Source: Flavobacterium sp. xlx-214
GTDB taxonomy: Bacteria > Bacteroidota > Bacteroidia > Flavobacteriales > Flavobacteriaceae
DNA: 64,000 nt
Assembly (NCBI RefSeq): GCF_013874595.1
Contig: NZ_CP059431.1
Coordinates: 496,001 to 560,000 of the forward strand
Direction: 5' to 3'
Shown here piece by piece: positions 8,401 to 19,200 of this stretch. Both the position numbers and the translations under genes were made by a program. The stretch's first letter is position 1; each line of letters begins with the position of its first letter. Below the pieces are notes generated by a model that made no database searches, was not told the origin of the DNA, and was given only the letters and a program-made list of their open reading frames with translations.

Positions 8401-9873
8401 CAGAATTTGAGTTGAAGCTAAAGAAGGAGCTGCTACATCACTATAAGTTATTTGTACAACTATATTTGAAAACCCATCCCAAATAAAAGGACGATCTAAC
8501 TTAACCCAATTAACCTGTCCTGCAACTAACAATTTATTTCCAGCATTCTTAACTGCGGTTAATCTATTATTAGGTATAAAATCAGTAGTAACAAATTCAT
8601 CTAAAGCGGTTAACCCCATATGAATTGTAAAATTATTTCTTTGCAAAGTACCTCCAGTATTCCCAAGTCTAAATCCAAAAGTTTTAATAATACCTTTAGA
8701 AAATCCTGCATCTCTCAACTCACTTGCTTGATAGATATACTGAGCTTTATTTGCTTTTGTATCTTTAAAAGGCGAAGCAGGAGTCTCAGTTCCAACACCA
8801 GTTCCTATTATAATCTCTTGATTAGATGTTGAATTTGTAACTCCAGAAAAAACATCAAATTTTCTAGACTCTGTCACCATAGGCTCAGTATAACTATTGG
8901 TACCTTGGTGCACTAAAGCCCCTGACTCATCAAACCAAAACGCTCTTCCTGGAGATGTAACATTCATTCTTACATCTTGTATACCACAAACGTTATAATT
9001 ACTTACGGTTAAAGTAGGAAAATTACAAAATGTCATTGCATCAATTCCTATCCAAAGACTGCTATCTGTTGAGCTACAATTAGCTCTTACATAAATCTTA
9101 TAAACTTTATCACCTGTTAAACCCGTAGCACCAGCTGTTAATTGTGTTACATTTCTATTAGAAGCAACAGCTCCCGGCGTTCCTGGTTCACCAGATTCTC
9201 TTACTTCCCAATCATAAGAAACTGGAGTTGGCGTTGGTGCTTTCCATTCAAAATTAATTGAAGTAGCAGTCTTACTAGTCACTGTTACATCAATAGGCAT
9301 TTTACATGTAGGAACTGCTCCTTCACTAATATTTACATTATCTAGATAGATAAAATTATCATCATTATTTGTTGTATTAGACACCAGAACCCTTACATAC
9401 AAAGAAGTTCCTTGGTAAGGAGTAAAAGATGTTGATACATTTCTACAGCTAGTAGACACTACATGATTACTTACATCAATTGTAGAAAATGTATACCAAG
9501 GACCATTTGGGTAATTAGACCATTGCCATTTAAGATCTAATTTGTTTCCCCCAGCACCTACCGGATTAATAATAATATTACCATTATTAAGTAACCACTT
9601 ATAGTCATAAGTTAAGGTTATTAACCCACCTTTAGTAGCTCCTAAATTTCCTGACTTTAAAATTACATTATTAAATTTATCATCACTATACAGCCTTGCT
9701 CTAATAGATTGTGAGCCTTGACAAGGGAGTACACTTGTTAAATTAAAAATAGAACCACCTGTAGATGTCCAACCTACTGTTGTTGCTGTATCCCAATTGA
9801 TAGCATACGGATTAATTTGTCCCCAATTAATCCATGGCATTAACAAAATTAAAAGTAATAAATATTTTCTCAT
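5413..9873 (-). CDS. Giant T9SS-exported adhesin-like protein with fibronectin III and Ig-like repeats
   Basis: A 1,486-residue exported protein. It starts with a signal peptide (MRKYLLLLILLMPWINWGQ), followed by a beta-rich N-terminal domain, a fibronectin type III domain (about 190-285) and a central module of about 200 residues that is also present in the downstream neighbour. A region resembling a carbohydrate-binding or MAM-like sandwich follows. The second half has six repeats of about 80 residues, most with a cysteine near the start (ICG or FCG) and another near the end (GCES), then a type A T9SS sorting domain (KYYPNPVDSELTVSY...GTYMVKVF...VKIVKR). It is probably released or anchored on the cell surface for adhesion. 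It follows the 2,037-residue paralogue after 52 bases. Its ligand is unknown. Confidence 0.85.
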   Translation of the reverse strand: MRKYLLLLILLMPWINWGQINPYAINWDTATTVGWTSTGGSIFNLTSVLPCQGSQSIRARLYSDDKFNNVILKSGNLGATKGGLITLTYDYKWLLNNGNIIINPVGAGGNKLDLKWQWSNYPNGPWYTFSTIDVSNHVVSTSCRNVSTSFTPYQGTSLYVRVLVSNTTNNDDNFIYLDNVNISEGAVPTCKMPIDVTVTSKTATSINFEWKAPTPTPVSYDWEVRESGEPGTPGAVASNRNVTQLTAGATGLTGDKVYKIYVRANCSSTDSSLWIGIDAMTFCNFPTLTVSNYNVCGIQDVRMNVTSPGRAFWFDESGALVHQGTNSYTEPMVTESRKFDVFSGVTNSTSNQEIIIGTGVGTETPASPFKDTKANKAQYIYQASELRDAGFSKGIIKTFGFRLGNTGGTLQRNNFTIHMGLTALDEFVTTDFIPNNRLTAVKNAGNKLLVAGQVNWVKLDRPFIWDGFSNIVVQITYSDVAAPSLASTQILATTFTSTGSNRALYSGHATNSLNLMYDVATGTRSVIRMNGYFDILDGCFGEVKTVNVTYKDAPDLILSSNTVNNCVGSPNQTIYALTGANLYDTYEWSITDTNDPAFNDKTHPDHPDNAIVGDQNIGWTFSPTKNISYTLKASNTGGEQCVLTQDVTVEINPTPQMLQLQNDYTLCFNDIQELKVDNFTNEKPIQHSFNGNMNGVSIANGNAGDAIVNETSLFSEGNGSLKVTHSAQTNATVNFATSINMMNAKSIVVEFDHIAVLQANSTSVMDYGYVEYSIDNGATWKPFAIADYTGGASTTLPMPVGQTGFQGMFFTKTSYADWNGFGQSTIPTNTAWKSEKLVVPASEFTGTGTFKVRFRIGADGNTQYTGWYIDNVRLTPINKNTVTWTPVANLYYDQNATVPYDGLVNAGTLYLKGTSNSLNVPYKVELTSEHGCKASKDFNVTIGLKESPVVHDINNCGIVNVANTNFVKNPDGVLSYFDSPTSNVPITQITTSGVYYVEQLISGCKSNRVAFTVVISPNAPVPTGSQSQVFCTSSTVNDLQVNAVSGFQIKWYSTPTGGSQISGTTPIASGDYYGEFDNGICFSSSRLKVSVVVGVKPNAIAINDVYICGISTIADIKLPTTTGATGKWYQNINDANSLPSTTVLNTGVYYISQVVGGCESTRTAVNVSTVQNLTMPTAATIQTFCGSATVGDLLASGIVNGATPNWYSFSTSDTPLANSTPLTSGTYYVGQSIGECDSPRKAVSVRLLSVNAPVINPISICGDATVSSIPFASMPGVSYKVYATSFATVEMNQNDVVKTGTYYVSKVETGCETAKAAVQITVTPRPLAPTGNTNQTFVNYAEVKELKTNETNVIWFASYNDAVNNQNQLPIYTPLQDGKTYYGVLITTNGCASLPIAVTVTITLGVNDLDLASLKYYPNPVDSELTVSYKETIQSIEVYDVLGKKVKTQKFDANEVKLNISQLSAGTYMVKVFTQTGSQFVKIVKR

Positions 9874-9892
9874 AAAACATAAATTAGTAAAA

Positions 9893-9914
9893 CCAAGAGT
9901 ATTTCTACTCTTGG
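9893..9914 (-). terminator. Hairpin between the two giant T9SS genes
   Basis: A perfect nine-base stem (CCAAGAGTA/TACTCTTGG) with a four-base loop. On the minus strand only a short TTTT run follows, so it may be a leaky terminator that lowers expression of the downstream gene. No clear promoter lies in the 52-base gap. Confidence 0.55.
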
Positions 9915-9925
9915 CTAAATTATAA

Positions 9926-12900
9926 TTATTTTTTCACAATTTTAATAAATTGGCTGTTTTCTTTTGTTTTAACATTCAGCATATAAGTACCTGAACTTAA
10001 ATCTGAAAAGTTTAACTGAACCGTTTCTTTATCAAATTGCTTGGTTAAAACCAATCTTCCATTTAAATCAAACACCGATACACTTGTTATGTTTTCTACA
10101 TAACTTATTGTTAACACATCGTTTACTGGGTTTGGATAGTAATTTAATTTACTTAAATCAAAATCATTTACACCTAAAACAATTTGCACTTCTATTGGTG
10201 TTGGTAAACTTGGACAGCTGTTTGATCCTATTATAACTGCATAATAAGTTGTTTTATCTACCAATGGCATGTTTTGTGGTAATGGATTTACCCCTTTCAT
10301 TGCATCGTCATATGTAGCATACCAAACAACATTTGGTTGATTCATTACTAGATTACTTATTTCAGGGAAATCTACATCTTTAAAAATTTGTGGGGTTACT
10401 CCTGTTGGGCTGTTTGGACGACTGTTAATCGTTACTTGAACTTGAGTTCTTCCTGATTCACATCCGCCTTGTGAACTGCTCACAAAATAAAAACCACTCT
10501 TTAAAACTTCTGTTGGTAATAACTCTGTTGTATTTGTTGCATTTGAGTACCATTTATACGTAGTACCTGTTGGTGCAACTATTGCCAAATTAGCAACCGT
10601 TGCCCCCTCACATAAGGTAAATGAACCAACTGATGGCGAACTGGTGTTTATTACACGAACTGCCACTGCTATTTTTACTGATAAACAATTATCTACACGC
10701 TGTGCCAAATAATAGGTACCACTAACTAATGGTGTATTTAATGCTAATGGACTTGTTGATGTAGCATTTGAATACCATTCTGCTGTAGCATTTGGTAAAA
10801 TTTGAGCCACTAATTGCGCCACTGTACCACTACCGCAAATATTTTGAATACCTGCTGTTGGCGCTGGCACACTACCTTGTGCGGTTGCAACTATTTGAAC
10901 ACGTGCAGATTCACATCCATTGATCTTTTGTGACACATAATAGGTACCATTTACAACTGAATTTGTATTTGGTATTGGTGTTTGTGAACTTGCAGATGGA
11001 TACCATACCAATTCTGAGCCTGGCAACTGATTTAAACTAACGTTTCCATAATTTATACTTCCACAAATAGATATTGTTTGAGCTGTTAATGCCGCTGGTG
11101 CACTACCTACACTTACCAATACCGCTACACGTCCTGATTCACATGATCCTAAAACTTGAGCCGCATAATACGTTGTATTATTTACCAAAGCCTGTGTTAA
11201 TGGCAATGCTGTGGTTGATGTTACTGAACTATACCAGTTTATTTGTGACCCTGAAACACCACTTGCTTTTAAATCTGCTACTGTTCCTGTTCCGCAAGCA
11301 AACTGATTAAAAGCTGCTGTTGGTAAAGACAATGTAGTTATAGTAACATTAAATGGTATACGAACCGATTTACAATTATTTAAGACACTTTCTACATAGT
11401 AAGTACCCGTTTGTGAAATAGTATTTATTGGTATTTGGGTAGTTGTGTTGTTAAAAAACAACAAACTTCCACCATTAGGAACACCCGTTACAACTACATT
11501 ACTTGTAGATGTAGCCTGGCAAAACACTTGATCTGCCACAACTGGTGCTGGTACACTAGTTACATTTACTGTTATAGCCTTAGTAGTAGAACAGCCATTT
11601 AATCCTGTTAAAACAGCATTATAAACTTGGTTCATATTAGCACTTGAAACTACATATACTTTTGTAGCTGATGATCCAGCTGTATAAGGTATTGTTGCTG
11701 CTGCATCTAAATACAAATTACTAGAAGGTGACCAAGTAACTGTTGATTGCCCTAATCCAAATCGTACATTTAATCGACTTGTGGTTGGAACTCCTATAGA
11801 TGGATTTGCATTAGTAGCACTACTTGCACTCATTCCTACATTTACACCTGCTACAGTATGGTAGTATGTTTGCGCATTATTTCCACTTCCTGCCCCTTCT
11901 TGGGTTACCTCTACTAATATATTTGATTGTCCATCCCAATAAAATGGATTATCTAAAACTACCGTTTGTAATCCTTGGAAAATATGGGTATGATTCTCTT
12001 TTGAATAAACCGTTGATAAATTTCCTGATATAAAATTATTGGTTCCAAACGATGTATTATTAGTAGCCATCATCTTAATTGTATATCTTGGATTACTTAA
12101 ACTTGCGCCTGAATCTAAGGTCTCAAATGATAAATCTTTAATATATCCAGACCCCGTAATTCCTTGCGCCATTAACTCTGCCGCACTATAAATATATTGC
12201 TGTTTTGAATAAACCGCACTTTGTACAAATGCAGACACATTACTTGTTCCTGCTGTAGTAGTACGTGCTGTACCTACAGTTACATGAGGTGGTAAAGTCT
12301 CTAATACTTTTATCTCCTCTACTACATCTTTACATAAATCTATTGTACTTGGTAAGCTTATTAACGCTTCTGGTTTCTCACTAGCATAAACATAAACTTT
12401 CTTCTCAAATTCACAAATACCATTTGACTGGCTTGCTACTAAAGTATATTCTTGCTCTTGTGTTGTACTAAATGTCCAACCATTTACAGCATCGCCATTT
12501 ACTCCTGTACTAGGACTCCAGGTAAAAGTATCATATCCTCCTAAATTGGTTACTACACGTACAGAACTAGATGCATTTCCATCACATGAACTTACCTTAT
12601 CTGTTGATAAATCAAATAATGGCTTTGGCGCTACGGTAATAGCTACTTCAGTCATTGGAGAACTACAAACAGGAGCTTTAAAAAGCCAATTATAAAAGCC
12701 CATATAATAAGACGCTAAATATCCATTTCCTGTTATAGAAGCAACAGATGAGGCATAAGGATATGATGCACCAGCAGTATTTCTACGTAATCCAGATGAT
12801 GGCAAAACAGGATGTAAATTATATGTACCTGGTGGTAAGTCAATATCTATAGTAATTTTTTGAGGAGTTGCACCTCCACTAACCGAAGTTGTATAATTAA

Positions 12901-15900
12901 CAGTCTTTAATAAAGTCCCTTGCGGTGTTGAAGAAGCAGTACCTCCTTGTCTAATCTGAATAGCTCCCGTTTCATTTGAATTTACAGGAAAAATATCTAT
13001 CGTATTTAAATTAGTTGATTGATGAACTGTAAATAGTACATTCCAACCGATGGTCCAAGCATCTTGCGAGGCACTCACAGCATTAGGATTTACAGGACCT
13101 ACAGTAATTGGAGCAGTTGCAGCAGTATTTGCAGCATAGTGCCAATAACTAGTATTATTGCTTATTACTGGAGTTGTAAATACAGAACCGGTATGCACTA
13201 AGTTTGAAGTTGTTGGATCAGAGCCATCATACCAGTAAACAATACCCTTATCATATGTTGCTGTTAAATCAATAGATTGACTACCGCAAATTGTTGTTGC
13301 TCCATCTCCTGAAATAAAATCAGGATAGTCACATAATGTTGTTGGGCTAATTTGTGCTTGAGTCCAATCACTTTTATCAGTAGTAGAACAGATAGAACGA
13401 ATATACACCTTATATTGTGTAGAAGCTGATAATCCTGTTGCTATAATATTTGTCACACCTACTGCTGTTGTTCCTATAAATGCAGCGCCTGGTGTACCAG
13501 GATTACCTGTAGCACGAACTTCTACTTCATATGCTACGGGGTTAAAATTAAATAAATCTTGCCAAGAAATATCAACTGAGTTTTTAGATACATTAGTAAT
13601 TTTTATAGCATCATCATCAATTGGTCTACAGCTTGGTGCGTCTTCGTAATAAACATCATCAAGATAAACATAAGAAGCAGCTCCAACTCTGTCAAACGAA
13701 AATGCAAAATAATCATCTGTAGTACTTACAGGTAAGTATACAATATATTCTGTATAATTAGTTGTTAAATTAATTGTTTTTAACAATGTTTTGTTAGCAG
13801 TAACTGTGTTACCATCCATCGTGTAAATTTCAAACTTAGGTGAATAACTGGTAGCAGAAACTTTAGCCCAGAAACGAAGACGTTTTCCTCCGTTACCTAA
13901 ATTATCAGTTTCTGGCGAAATTAACAACAAATCTCCATTAGCTGTAGCCGTAGAACTTCTATAGGTATAAAAACCGTTATTTCCAGTGTTTTTAGCATTT
14001 GTATTAACACATCCATAAGCCGAAGTTGTTGGTGTAACTGTATTAATATAGGTCCAACATAAAGGATAGGTTATATTAGATGAACTACCAACAGCCGTAT
14101 TTTCAAAGCCTTCAAAGAAATTACCAGTTACTACACCACACACTGTATTAAATTTAATTGGGTAAGGTGTCCAAGCACCATTAGAGGTACCACACTTACT
14201 ACGAACATAAACAATATAAGAAGTTGAAGCAGATAGATTAGTAATATTTACAGATGTTGCAGGTGCATTTACAGCTCCTGTTTGCTCTAAACCAGTTGCT
14301 CCAGAACCAGCTGCTCCAGAGGTACGAATCTCATATTCATAACCCGTAACACCTGTTGCTTTAGATGCATCCCAAGATATTGTTGCTGAAGTTTGTGTTA
14401 TAGCACTAACCTTCAAATTCATTGGGAAAATACAAGGAGATAAATCTTCATAATATACATCATCTAAATATACATATGTTGTTCCATTTTTACTATCAAA
14501 TGAAAAAGCAAAATAATCATCTGTTGTTGTTGGCAAAGGCACAATAAATTCTTGCCAAACATCTGTTAATGGCATATTGTTTTGTACCAAAGTTAATGTA
14601 GCAGTAGCTGTTACACCATCCATAGTATAAACTCCCAAATTTTGAGTTGGAACATACGTTGACGAACTTGCTTTTGCCCAAAAACGAACTTGCTTTGTAC
14701 CGTTACCTAAGTTATCTGTCTGAGGTGATATCAACAACATTTCTCCAGTTGTAGAAGGTCTATATGTATAAAAGCCTTTTCCTGTTCTTGCAGCCGTTGT
14801 TGTTGTATAGCCATATCCAGAAGCCGCTTTATTTAAATAAGTCCAACAGGTTGGAACAGTATTGTTTGTAGAAGTCCCTGTTGTTACAGCATCAAAATTT
14901 TCATAAAAAACTCCAGTTGCTGCTGGTTGTGTAACATTAACAATATTAGATGTAACCATACTATTGCTATTAGTACAAGTTACCACAAAACGATAATAAG
15001 TAGTACCTGTTTGGTTTGTTTCTGTATATGAAAAGCCTGATGCCCCATTAATATCTATCCAAGGTCCTGTTGTAGAAGTTGCACTTTGCCATTGATAAAT
15101 AAGCCCTCCTCCCATTGTAGCTCCAGACACAGACAATATAAAAGGTTGACTAGCACACACTCTTGTAGTAGCTGATGCCGTACCTACAGTTGGAGTACCA
15201 GTGCAAGGTATTAATGACTTAATCACAACCAAACCATTACCTGAGGTATCTGGGTTTACCACAAAACCTGGTTGTGTGTGTAGTAATGTAATACCATTGG
15301 TAACACCTAAGCCTCCAACATAACCAGAACCACCTCCACCACCATTACCAGTATTACCCATAATACTTCCGCCTCCAGCTCCACCGCCATACCATCCGCC
15401 ACCTCCAGCTCCTGCCATATCAAGGGATTGCCCCCCTTGACCTGCTGTACCTGGAGAACCAGAAGTTCCAGCTCCCGCAACACCACCTGCTGTCTGAGTT
15501 CCGCCTTGCCCTGGATCAGGCCCATTACTATTAGCACCAGTAACACCACCACCACCTCCAACACCAGTACCAGCATTAGAACCGCCACCTGCACCGCCAG
15601 CAACTATAACAATATTACTACGCACCGTAGCGTCTGATAATAATCCAGTTGATTTAGAAATATGCGTAGCTCCACCACCAGATCCACGAGTTGCTCCACC
15701 TGGATTTGGTCTAGCTCCACCACCATTATATCCTCCATTTAAATCAGAGGGAATACCACCAGTTCCTCCAGCGCCACCAACTACAATATATAAAGTTCCA
15801 CCAGTATGAGCAAATTCACCTTTTGAATAGCCCCCAATACCACCTTGTGTTCCCCCTCCATTTGCGCCCCACATTTCTATTTGATAAGAGCCAGCAGGAA

Positions 15901-16039
15901 GTGTTACTGTTTGTACAGATCCCGTATAAGTATAAGTCTGAGCCCACATACTCATATTAGGCATAAACAATGCAATCATCAATAAAATTAAGCTACCTAA
16001 GCTTAACCACCGAATCTTAAATTGTGTAGTTTTTTTCAT
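9926..16039 (-). CDS. Giant T9SS-exported protein with ALK/LTK-like glycine-rich domain and repeats
   Basis: A 2,037-residue exported protein from the chosen start at 16037-16039 (MKKTTQFKIRW); the frame opens eight codons earlier, but this start gives a normal signal peptide. In order it has a signal peptide, a glycine-rich domain (about 35-280) resembling the ALK/LTK extracellular glycine-rich domain, an Ig-like domain, two tandem copies of a choice-of-anchor-J/MAM-like domain each followed by fibronectin type III, a further fibronectin III domain, and the roughly 200-residue module shared with the neighbour. Six Ig-like repeats with paired cysteines and a type A T9SS sorting domain (NYYPNPVNDVLTISY...VKIVKK) follow. 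It is probably a surface adhesin. Function and ligand are inferred from architecture only. Confidence 0.85.
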   Translation of the reverse strand: MKKTTQFKIRWLSLGSLILLMIALFMPNMSMWAQTYTYTGSVQTVTLPAGSYQIEMWGANGGGTQGGIGGYSKGEFAHTGGTLYIVVGGAGGTGGIPSDLNGGYNGGGARPNPGGATRGSGGGATHISKSTGLLSDATVRSNIVIVAGGAGGGSNAGTGVGGGGGVTGANSNGPDPGQGGTQTAGGVAGAGTSGSPGTAGQGGQSLDMAGAGGGGWYGGGAGGGSIMGNTGNGGGGGSGYVGGLGVTNGITLLHTQPGFVVNPDTSGNGLVVIKSLIPCTGTPTVGTASATTRVCASQPFILSVSGATMGGGLIYQWQSATSTTGPWIDINGASGFSYTETNQTGTTYYRFVVTCTNSNSMVTSNIVNVTQPAATGVFYENFDAVTTGTSTNNTVPTCWTYLNKAASGYGYTTTTAARTGKGFYTYRPSTTGEMLLISPQTDNLGNGTKQVRFWAKASSSTYVPTQNLGVYTMDGVTATATLTLVQNNMPLTDVWQEFIVPLPTTTDDYFAFSFDSKNGTTYVYLDDVYYEDLSPCIFPMNLKVSAITQTSATISWDASKATGVTGYEYEIRTSGAAGSGATGLEQTGAVNAPATSVNITNLSASTSYIVYVRSKCGTSNGAWTPYPIKFNTVCGVVTGNFFEGFENTAVGSSSNITYPLCWTYINTVTPTTSAYGCVNTNAKNTGNNGFYTYRSSTATANGDLLLISPETDNLGNGGKRLRFWAKVSATSYSPKFEIYTMDGNTVTANKTLLKTINLTTNYTEYIVYLPVSTTDDYFAFSFDRVGAASYVYLDDVYYEDAPSCRPIDDDAIKITNVSKNSVDISWQDLFNFNPVAYEVEVRATGNPGTPGAAFIGTTAVGVTNIIATGLSASTQYKVYIRSICSTTDKSDWTQAQISPTTLCDYPDFISGDGATTICGSQSIDLTATYDKGIVYWYDGSDPTTSNLVHTGSVFTTPVISNNTSYWHYAANTAATAPITVGPVNPNAVSASQDAWTIGWNVLFTVHQSTNLNTIDIFPVNSNETGAIQIRQGGTASSTPQGTLLKTVNYTTSVSGGATPQKITIDIDLPPGTYNLHPVLPSSGLRRNTAGASYPYASSVASITGNGYLASYYMGFYNWLFKAPVCSSPMTEVAITVAPKPLFDLSTDKVSSCDGNASSSVRVVTNLGGYDTFTWSPSTGVNGDAVNGWTFSTTQEQEYTLVASQSNGICEFEKKVYVYASEKPEALISLPSTIDLCKDVVEEIKVLETLPPHVTVGTARTTTAGTSNVSAFVQSAVYSKQQYIYSAAELMAQGITGSGYIKDLSFETLDSGASLSNPRYTIKMMATNNTSFGTNNFISGNLSTVYSKENHTHIFQGLQTVVLDNPFYWDGQSNILVEVTQEGAGSGNNAQTYYHTVAGVNVGMSASSATNANPSIGVPTTSRLNVRFGLGQSTVTWSPSSNLYLDAAATIPYTAGSSATKVYVVSSANMNQVYNAVLTGLNGCSTTKAITVNVTSVPAPVVADQVFCQATSTSNVVVTGVPNGGSLLFFNNTTTQIPINTISQTGTYYVESVLNNCKSVRIPFNVTITTLSLPTAAFNQFACGTGTVADLKASGVSGSQINWYSSVTSTTALPLTQALVNNTTYYAAQVLGSCESGRVAVLVSVGSAPAALTAQTISICGSINYGNVSLNQLPGSELVWYPSASSQTPIPNTNSVVNGTYYVSQKINGCESARVQIVATAQGSVPAPTAGIQNICGSGTVAQLVAQILPNATAEWYSNATSTSPLALNTPLVSGTYYLAQRVDNCLSVKIAVAVRVINTSSPSVGSFTLCEGATVANLAIVAPTGTTYKWYSNATNTTELLPTEVLKSGFYFVSSSQGGCESGRTQVQVTINSRPNSPTGVTPQIFKDVDFPEISNLVMNQPNVVWYATYDDAMKGVNPLPQNMPLVDKTTYYAVIIGSNSCPSLPTPIEVQIVLGVNDFDLSKLNYYPNPVNDVLTISYVENITSVSVFDLNGRLVLTKQFDKETVQLNFSDLSSGTYMLNVKTKENSQFIKIVKK

Positions 16040-16177
16040 AAAAAATAATTTATAATTAGTCAATTGAGCTATAAACTTAAATATTTTTTCTGAATAATTT
16101 AATAAAATTTTAGTTATTTTTTAACTTTAACTATACAATACTTGTTTTTTATTGATTACATCAAGGTTTTAACACAA

Positions 16178-16209
16178 AAAAAGCCACTCAAAAATTTGAG
16201 TGGCTTTTT
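16178..16209 (-). terminator. Terminator of the rpoBC operon
   Basis: A long stem (AAAAAGCCACTCAA paired with TTGAGTGGCTTTTT) followed on the minus strand by a T run, about 30 bases after the rpoC stop. Confidence 0.9.
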
Positions 16210-16241
16210 ACATCTATTTAAAAAACTTTTGAAAATCTAAA

Positions 16242-19200
16242 TTAAAAATTTAAATCTACTTCTTGTTTTTCTTCTTTAGTACCTACTAAAATATGATCGT
16301 ATACACGCATACCTGTACCTGCAGGAATTCTATGACCAACAATTACGTTTTCTTTCAATCCAGATAAGTTATCAACTTTACCAGCTACTGCTGCTTCGTT
16401 TAATACTTTTGTTGTTTCTTGGAATGATGCTGCTGAAATAAACGATTTTGTTTGTAACGATGCACGTGTAATACCTTGTAATACTGGTGTTGCTGTTGCA
16501 GGAATTACATCACGCGCTACTACTAAGTTACGATCTTCTCTACGTAAAATAGAGTTTTCGTCTCTTAATTCGCGTACTGAAACAATTTGCCCTTCTTTTA
16601 AGTTAGACGAATCACCTGCATCTTCTACCACCTTCATTCCGAATAAACGATCATTTTCACGGATGAAATCATCTTTGTGAATTAATTGTTCTTCTAAGAA
16701 TAAAGTATCACCAGAATCTTGAATTTGTACTTTACGCATCATTTGACGAATAACCACCTCAAAGTGTTTATCAGAGATTTTTACCCCTTGTAAACGGTAT
16801 ACTTCTTGAATTTCGTTTACCAAATACTGTTGAACAGCCGATGGTCCTTGAATTCTTAAAATATCATCTGGTGTAATTGCTCCATCAGACAATGGCAAAC
16901 CTGCTTTGATGTAATCGTTCTCTTGAACTAGAATCTGGTTTGATAATTTTACCAAGTACTTACGTGCATCATCTTCACCTGTTTTAGGTGTAACAATGAT
17001 TTCACGGTTACCACGTTTAATTTTACCAAACGATACAACTCCGTCAATTTCTGCAACTACTGATGGATTTGATGGGTTACGAGCCTCAAGCAACTCTGTA
17101 ATACGTGGTAAACCTCCTGTAATATCCCCTGCTTTAGAAGATTTACGTGGAATTTTCACTAATACTTTACCTGCTTTAATTTTCTCGCCATCGTTAACCA
17201 TTAAGTGAGCACCTACTGGTAAGTTGTAAGAACGTACTAATTCACCATCTTTGTTATAAATTAACAAAGTAGGAACTAATTTTTTATTTCTAGATTCTGT
17301 AATTACTTTTTCTTGGAAACCTGTTTGTTCATCAATCTCAACCATAAATGTTTGGTTTTGCTCGATGTCTTCGTACGCAACTTTACCTGTAAATTCAGAT
17401 ACAATTACCCCGTTATAAGGGTCCCATTTACATATTACAGTTCCTTCTTCAACCACTTCTTTATCTTTCACATAAATAGATGATCCGTAAGGGATGTAAT
17501 GTGTATTTAAAACAATTCCTGTATTTAAATCAACTAATTTCAACTCAGTTGAACGAGAAATTACGATATCAATTTCATTTCCTTCAGCATCCTCTCCTTT
17601 AACAACTTTTAAATCTTCGATCTCTAAACGACCTTTGAATTTAGTTGTAATAGTAGAAACCTCAGAGATGTTACCTGCTGTACCCCCAACGTGGAACGTA
17701 CGTAAGGTTAACTGCGTACCAGGCTCACCAATTGATTGTGCTGCAATAACACCTACTGCCTCACCTAATTGTGCCATACGGTTTGATGCCAAGTTACGTC
17801 CGTAACATTTTGCACAAATACCTGTTTCAGCTTCACATGTTAAAGCAGAGCGTACTTCTAATTTCTCTAATGGCGATGCATTAATTTTAGCAGCATGTGC
17901 TTCATTAATTACTTCACCTGCAGGAACAATAACATCATTTGTTAACGGATTCACTACATCATCAATAGCAATACGTCCTAAAACGCGTTCTCCTAATGAT
18001 TCTACAATTTCCTCGTTTTTCTTCAACGGTTCAAACTCAATTCCTCTTAAAGTACCACAATCTTCTGAATTGATGATAACATCTTGAGCAACATCATGTA
18101 AACGACGTGTTAAATAACCAGCATCGGCTGTTTTTAATGCCGTATCGGCCAAACCTTTACGTGCACCGTGCGTTGAAATAAAGTATTCTAAGATTGATAA
18201 ACCTTCTTTAAAGTTCGAAAGAATTGGGTTTTCGATAATATCTCCACCTGAAGCTGTCGATTTTTTAGGTTTTGCCATCAAACCACGCATACCTGTTAAC
18301 TGACGAATTTGCTCTTTAGATCCACGCGCTCCAGAATCAAGCATCATGAATACCGAGTTAAATCCTTGTTGATCTTCACGAATGTTTTTCATTGCTAACT
18401 CTGTTAACATAGCATTTGTTGAAGTCCAAACATCAATTACTTGGTTGTAACGCTCGTTGTTGGTAATAAGACCCATGTTATAGTTCATGGTAATACCTTC
18501 AACTTGTCCGTTAGCATCATCAATCATTCCTTGTTTTTGATCTGGAATTTTGATATCACCTAAAGAGAATGATAAACCACCTCTAAATGCGTATCCGTAT
18601 CCCATATCTTTCATATCGTCTAAGAATTTAGCTGTTGTAGGAACATCCGTAACTGCTAAAATTTTTCCGATAATATCTCTTAACGATTTTTTAGTTAATA
18701 CCTCATTGATGTAACCTGCTGCTTCTGGAACTACCTCGTTAAACAAGATACGTCCTGCTGATGTTTCAATAATTTGGTAAACTAATTCACCTTCTGCATT
18801 AAAATCTTTTGCACGTACTTTTACTGGTGCATTTAAGTTCAATCTGCCTTCGTTAATCGCAATATGTACTTCTTCTACAGAATAGAATGTTAAACCTTCA
18901 CCTTTGATTTCGTATTCAGGTGTTGATCTACGGATTTTGGTCATATAGTAAAGACCTAAAACCATATCCTGAGAAGGTACTGTAATAGGCGCACCATTTG
19001 CTGGGTTTAAGATGTTGTGCGATGCTAACATTAATAACTGAGCCTCTAAAATAGCCTCTGGTCCTAATGGTAAGTGCACCGCCATTTGATCCCCATCAAA
19101 ATCGGCGTTGAAAGCCGTACACACTAATGGGTGTAAACGAATTGCTTTTCCTTCGATTAATTTAGGTTGGAATGCCTGAATACCTAAACGGTGTAACGTA

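Noticed and set aside
15307..15637. Open frames inside and opposite the glycine-rich region
   Set aside because: They are alternate-frame shadows of the glycine-rich coding repeat; their composition (runs of Val/Leu or Thr/Ser) follows from the glycine codons.
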